Positions 43,302 through 46,471 of a stretch of DNA of 46,471 bases are shown piece by piece. The position numbers and the translations under genes are program-made. This DNA is from Flavobacteriaceae bacterium (lineage in GTDB: Bacteria > Bacteroidota > Bacteroidia > Flavobacteriales > Flavobacteriaceae), in the NCBI GenBank assembly GCA_013215095.1, contig JABSPM010000100.1:1-46471 (forward strand). Direction: 5' to 3'. The stretch's first letter is position 1; every line of letters begins with the position of its first letter. Under the pieces are notes generated by a model. It saw nothing but the letters and a program-made list of their open reading frames with translations, did no database searches and was not told the origin of the DNA.

Positions 43302-46001
43302 ATGAGTATCTCAAATGATAAGTATTTAACCTTATCTGGCTTAGAACCTTTGGTGGTTACTCCAGAAAGTAATTTTGTTAATATTGGAGAACGAACTAAT
43401 GTAACGGGTTCGCGAAAGTTCTTGAGACTCATTAAAAATGGGGACTATGAAGCGGCGCTAGAAATCGCAAAAGAGCAAGTGGAAGGAGGCGCGCAGATTA
43501 TTGATGTTAACATGGATGAAGGCTTACTAGACGGTGTTAATGCTATGACTGTTTTTTTAAATTTGATAGCATCAGAGCCAGATATTGCTAGAGTGCCTAT
43601 AATGATTGATAGTTCTAAATGGGAAATCATTGAAGCCGGTTTGCAAGTGGTGCAAGGTAAGTGTGTTGTTAACTCGATTAGCTTAAAAGAAGGTGAGGCC
43701 GAATTTAAAAGGCAAGCCAAGATGATTAAACGCTATGGTGCTGCAGTAATTGTTATGGCTTTTGATGAAATCGGTCAAGCAGATACCTATGAGAGGCGTA
43801 TAGCGATTTGTAAACGTTCTTATGATATACTGGTCGAACATGTCAAGTTTCCTGCTCAGGATATTATTTTTGACCCCAATATTTTTCCAGTAGCCACAGG
43901 AATGGAAGAACATCGTACAAATGCTTTAGATTTCTTTAAGGCAACCCAATGGATTAGAACGAATTTGCCGTTTGCAAATGTATCTGGAGGTGTGAGTAAT
44001 GTGTCGTTTTCATTTCGAGGTAATACCGCAGTCAGAGAAGCAATGCATTCTACATTTTTGTATCATGCCATTCAGCATGGAATGACTTTAGGTATTGTAA
44101 ATCCAAATTTGCTTGAGGTCTATGATGATATTCCAAAAGATCTATTAGAACGTGTAGAAGATGTGCTGTTAAATAGACGTGTCGATGCAACCCAGCGCTT
44201 GGTGGAATTTGCCGAAACTGTAAAAGGACAAGAGCAAATTAATGAAGTCTCTGTGCAAGAATGGCGTAATGCGAGTTTGCAAGACCGAATTACACATGCT
44301 TTGGTTAAGGGTGTTGATACGTTTATCATTAAAGATATTGAAGAGGCACGTTTAGAATTGGATCAGCCTATAAAAGTTATTGAAGGCCCATTGATGGTTG
44401 GGATGAATGTAGTGGGAGATTTGTTTGGATCAGGTAAAATGTTTCTGCCTCAGGTCGTAAAGTCGGCACGAGTAATGAAAAGGGCTGTAGCTTATTTGCA
44501 ACCTTTTATCGAGGCAGAAAAAAATGGCGAAATCGTTTCCGCAGGAAAGATTTTAATGGCAACTGTAAAAGGAGATGTTCATGATATAGGAAAGAACATA
44601 GTGAGTGTGGTGTTGGGTTGTAATAATTATGATATTATTGATTTGGGAGTTATGGTGCCACCAGAAAAAATTATTGAAACTGCTATACGAGAACAGGTTG
44701 ATGTTATTGGTTTGAGTGGTTTAATTACGCCGTCTTTAGATGAAATGATTTATGTTTCTAAAGAGATGAACAGGAGTCGACTAGATATTCCTTTAATGAT
44801 TGGAGGAGCAACTACATCTAAAGCGCATTCGGCTGTAAAAATTGCGCCGAATTATGAACATACAGTAATACATGTTGATGATGCTTCGAGAGCAGTTACT
44901 GTAGTTGGTAATTTGCTTAAAGCAAATAATAAGGTTTTTAAAAATCAGATTAGAGAAGAGTATGACAAGTTTAGATCACAATTTTTAAATCGCACTAAGA
45001 AGAAATCTTACATCTCTATTAACGCTGCTAGAGAAAATAAATTTCAAATAGATTGGAGCACAGTCGCCATTGTAAAGCCAAAAAAATTGGGGGTTCAAGA
45101 ATGGCAAGATTTTGATATTAGACAATTGGAACCTTATATCGATTGGTCGCCATTTTTTAGAAGCTGGGATTTATATGGAAAGTTTCCAGAGATTTTAAAA
45201 GATGAGGTGGTTGGTGTGCAGGCTTCAGAATTATTTAGCGATGCACAAGGCTTATTGCAACGGGTTTTTGAGGAACAACTTTTAGTAGCAAAAGCGGTTT
45301 TTGGGATATTCCCAGCTAATGCCATCAATGATGATGATATAGAGGTAACGCTCACGGATTGTGATGCCGTTAAGGATAATAAAATAATGTACACCTTTTT
45401 AACACTGCGTCAACAACTCGAAAAAAAAGGCGCTGTACCCAATTATGCTTTGGCAGATTTTATAGCGCCAAAATCTACAGGGCATCAAGATTATATTGGT
45501 GCATTTTGTGTTACAGCTGGCTTTGGTGCGCAAGAGTTAGCTGAAGAATTTGAAGCTAATCATGATGATTATAATGCTATTATGATTAAAGCTTTAGCTG
45601 ATCGATTGGCGGAAGCTTTTGCAGAATATTTGCATAAAGAAATAAGACAAAAACAATGGGGTTATGCCGTTTATGAAGACTTAACTAATGCGGAATTGAT
45701 TAAAGAAAAATATAAGGGTATTCGTCCGGCTCCAGGCTATCCAGCATGTCCAGATCATCTAGAAAAAAAGACAATTTGGGAATTGCTAGATGTAGAAAGA
45801 CGCATTGGTGTTAGCTTAACCGAGAGTCTAGCAATGTGGCCTGCTGCAAGTGTGAGTGGGTATTATTTTGCTAACGAAAACGCTAAATATTTTGGGTTGG
45901 GAAAAATAACAGAGGATCAGTTGCTAGACTATGCACAACGCAGAAATATCGCTGTTGGAGAAGCAAAAAAATGGCTAAACCCAAACCTTGCAGAAACTTA
46001 A
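43302..46001 (+). CDS. metH: methionine synthase, folate/B12/activation part (split MetH)
   Basis: The 899-residue remainder of MetH. In order it carries a pterin-binding domain ([20 protein letters not shown] at the start), the cap, the cobalamin domain with DVHDIGKN near residue 425 (His is the lower cobalt ligand) and [13 protein letters not shown], and the SAM-dependent activation domain with [12 protein letters not shown] near residue 805. All modules are complete. It works with the 42301-43290 product and needs cobalamin and 5-methyltetrahydrofolate, the latter from the downstream metF. Confidence 0.96.
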   Translation: MSISNDKYLTLSGLEPLVVTPESNFVNIGERTNVTGSRKFLRLIKNGDYEAALEIAKEQVEGGAQIIDVNMDEGLLDGVNAMTVFLNLIASEPDIARVPIMIDSSKWEIIEAGLQVVQGKCVVNSISLKEGEAEFKRQAKMIKRYGAAVIVMAFDEIGQADTYERRIAICKRSYDILVEHVKFPAQDIIFDPNIFPVATGMEEHRTNALDFFKATQWIRTNLPFANVSGGVSNVSFSFRGNTAVREAMHSTFLYHAIQHGMTLGIVNPNLLEVYDDIPKDLLERVEDVLLNRRVDATQRLVEFAETVKGQEQINEVSVQEWRNASLQDRITHALVKGVDTFIIKDIEEARLELDQPIKVIEGPLMVGMNVVGDLFGSGKMFLPQVVKSARVMKRAVAYLQPFIEAEKNGEIVSAGKILMATVKGDVHDIGKNIVSVVLGCNNYDIIDLGVMVPPEKIIETAIREQVDVIGLSGLITPSLDEMIYVSKEMNRSRLDIPLMIGGATTSKAHSAVKIAPNYEHTVIHVDDASRAVTVVGNLLKANNKVFKNQIREEYDKFRSQFLNRTKKKSYISINAARENKFQIDWSTVAIVKPKKLGVQEWQDFDIRQLEPYIDWSPFFRSWDLYGKFPEILKDEVVGVQASELFSDAQGLLQRVFEEQLLVAKAVFGIFPANAINDDDIEVTLTDCDAVKDNKIMYTFLTLRQQLEKKGAVPNYALADFIAPKSTGHQDYIGAFCVTAGFGAQELAEEFEANHDDYNAIMIKALADRLAEAFAEYLHKEIRQKQWGYAVYEDLTNAELIKEKYKGIRPAPGYPACPDHLEKKTIWELLDVERRIGVSLTESLAMWPAASVSGYYFANENAKYFGLGKITEDQLLDYAQRRNIAVGEAKKWLNPNLAET

Positions 46002-46077
46002 CAATTTCTTGGAGATAAGCTAATGATTTGGATAAGTTAATACAATACTATTACAGCAAATATTTAAAATAAAACGT

Positions 46078-46170
46078 ATGAAGAAGTATAAAATAGAATT
46101 CAGATTTATATCGCAAATGGCATTGCTAACAATCATTTCCTTGTTAGTAGTGTATTGCACTGCTAAATAA
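46078..46170 (+). CDS. small hydrophobic protein between metH and metF
   Basis: A 30-codon ORF whose stop TAA is directly followed by the metF ATG. It begins MKKYKIEFRF and continues with a hydrophobic run ALLTIISLLVVYC before a short polar end. This could be a single membrane segment or a minimal lipoprotein signal with the cysteine at residue 27. The tight junction suggests translational coupling to metF. No homologue is known to me. Confidence 0.4.
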   Translation: MKKYKIEFRFISQMALLTIISLLVVYCTAK

Positions 46171-46471
46171 ATGAAAGTAACAGAGCATATCAAACGCAAT
46201 ATTGGAAACACGATGTTTTCTTTTGAAATTATTCCACCCAAAAAAGGGAATAGTATTCAGGCTTTATATGATAATATAGACCCTTTAATGGAATTTAATC
46301 CCCCTTTTATAGATGTCACGACATCAAGGGAGCAATATGTTTATATTGAAAAACAGGGGTTGTTAGATCGAAAAATTACGAGAATGCGACCAGGAACTGT
46401 TGGAATTTGTGCAGCCATAAAGCATAAATACAATGTAGATACCGTCCCTCATGTATTATGTGGTGGATTTA
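46171..46471 (+). CDS. metF: methylenetetrahydrofolate reductase, 5' part (cut by window end)
   Basis: The first 100 codons of MetF, the flavoprotein that reduces 5,10-methylene- to 5-methyltetrahydrofolate, the methyl donor for MetH. The start MKVTEHIKRNIGNTMFSFEI leads into the catalytic-Glu region FSFEIIPPK, then DVTTSRE and HVLCGG at the edge. The gene continues past the window. It is the last visible gene of the SAM-I controlled operon. Confidence 0.93.
   Translation, partial: MKVTEHIKRNIGNTMFSFEIIPPKKGNSIQALYDNIDPLMEFNPPFIDVTTSREQYVYIEKQGLLDRKITRMRPGTVGICAAIKHKYNVDTVPHVLCGGF

Noticed and set aside
42301-46001. metH broken into two genes by a mutation
   Set aside because: Both halves are complete modules with proper start and stop and an 11-base gap. 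Split MetH is normal in Bacteroidota.

Overview
The window is a low-GC chromosomal segment that fits the family Flavobacteriaceae (Bacteroidota). The evidence is the gene complement (split MetH, group II GGGPS-like protein, DUF4301, DUF3127, class II IlvC), promoter-like TAnnTTTG elements, AT-rich leaders without Shine-Dalgarno sites, and TPP and SAM-I riboswitches placed as in Bacteroidota. I do not assign a genus. No rRNA, tRNA, CRISPR array or intact mobile element was seen.

Layout. 1-390 holds a copy of a dispersed repeat and the ahcY terminator. 391-1707 (-) is ahcY. 1837-6537 (+) is a compact run: phosphopantetheinyl transferase, GGGPS-like synthase, YkoF-like thiamine-binding protein, PnuC-type transporter, NadR-type kinase, DUF4301 protein and ArfB. 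A TPP riboswitch (6597-6668) and a TonB-dependent receptor (6785-8914) follow, and together they look like a thiamine salvage locus. 8915-13000 is gene-poor and decayed. It holds two pseudogene remnants, a short repeat copy and a probable two-gene unit (PEP mutase-like protein and Ada). 13000-20784 is housekeeping: Rieske-like lipoprotein, greA with a promoter-proximal terminator hairpin, HIT protein, an orphan histidine kinase, a flavin reductase-like protein, DUF3127, aat, two tandem PPK2 genes, tag and a thioredoxin-like protein. 20936-22423 is a MerC-like operon behind a promoter carrying two identical-spacing palindromes (GCAA-N5-TTGC). An IS66 N-terminal remnant, an S41 peptidase and metK (-) come next.

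26680-39725 is branched-chain amino acid biosynthesis. ilvD-ilvB-ilvN-ilvC (+) is preceded by what reads as two consecutive leader-peptide attenuators. Two 19-residue peptides rich in Ile, Val and Leu codons are each followed by a strong intrinsic terminator, and the first has a complete 1:2, 2:3 and 3:4 set of alternative pairings. ilvA, expected at the end of this operon, is cut to 60 codons, with a MITE-like repeat 50 bp downstream. leuA-leuC-leuD-leuB lies on the opposite strand, and a 518-residue helical protein diverges from leuA.

39805-46471 is a SAM-I riboswitch-controlled methionine operon: trans-sulfuration enzyme, homoserine dehydrogenase, split metH, a 30-codon small ORF and metF, which is cut by the window end. 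With metK and ahcY it covers most of the methionine/SAM cycle.

The strongest candidate for something undescribed is the tandem attenuator at 26680-26937. Next are the paired operator in front of the MerC-like gene, the combined thiamine locus, and the MITE-like repeat next to the truncated ilvA.
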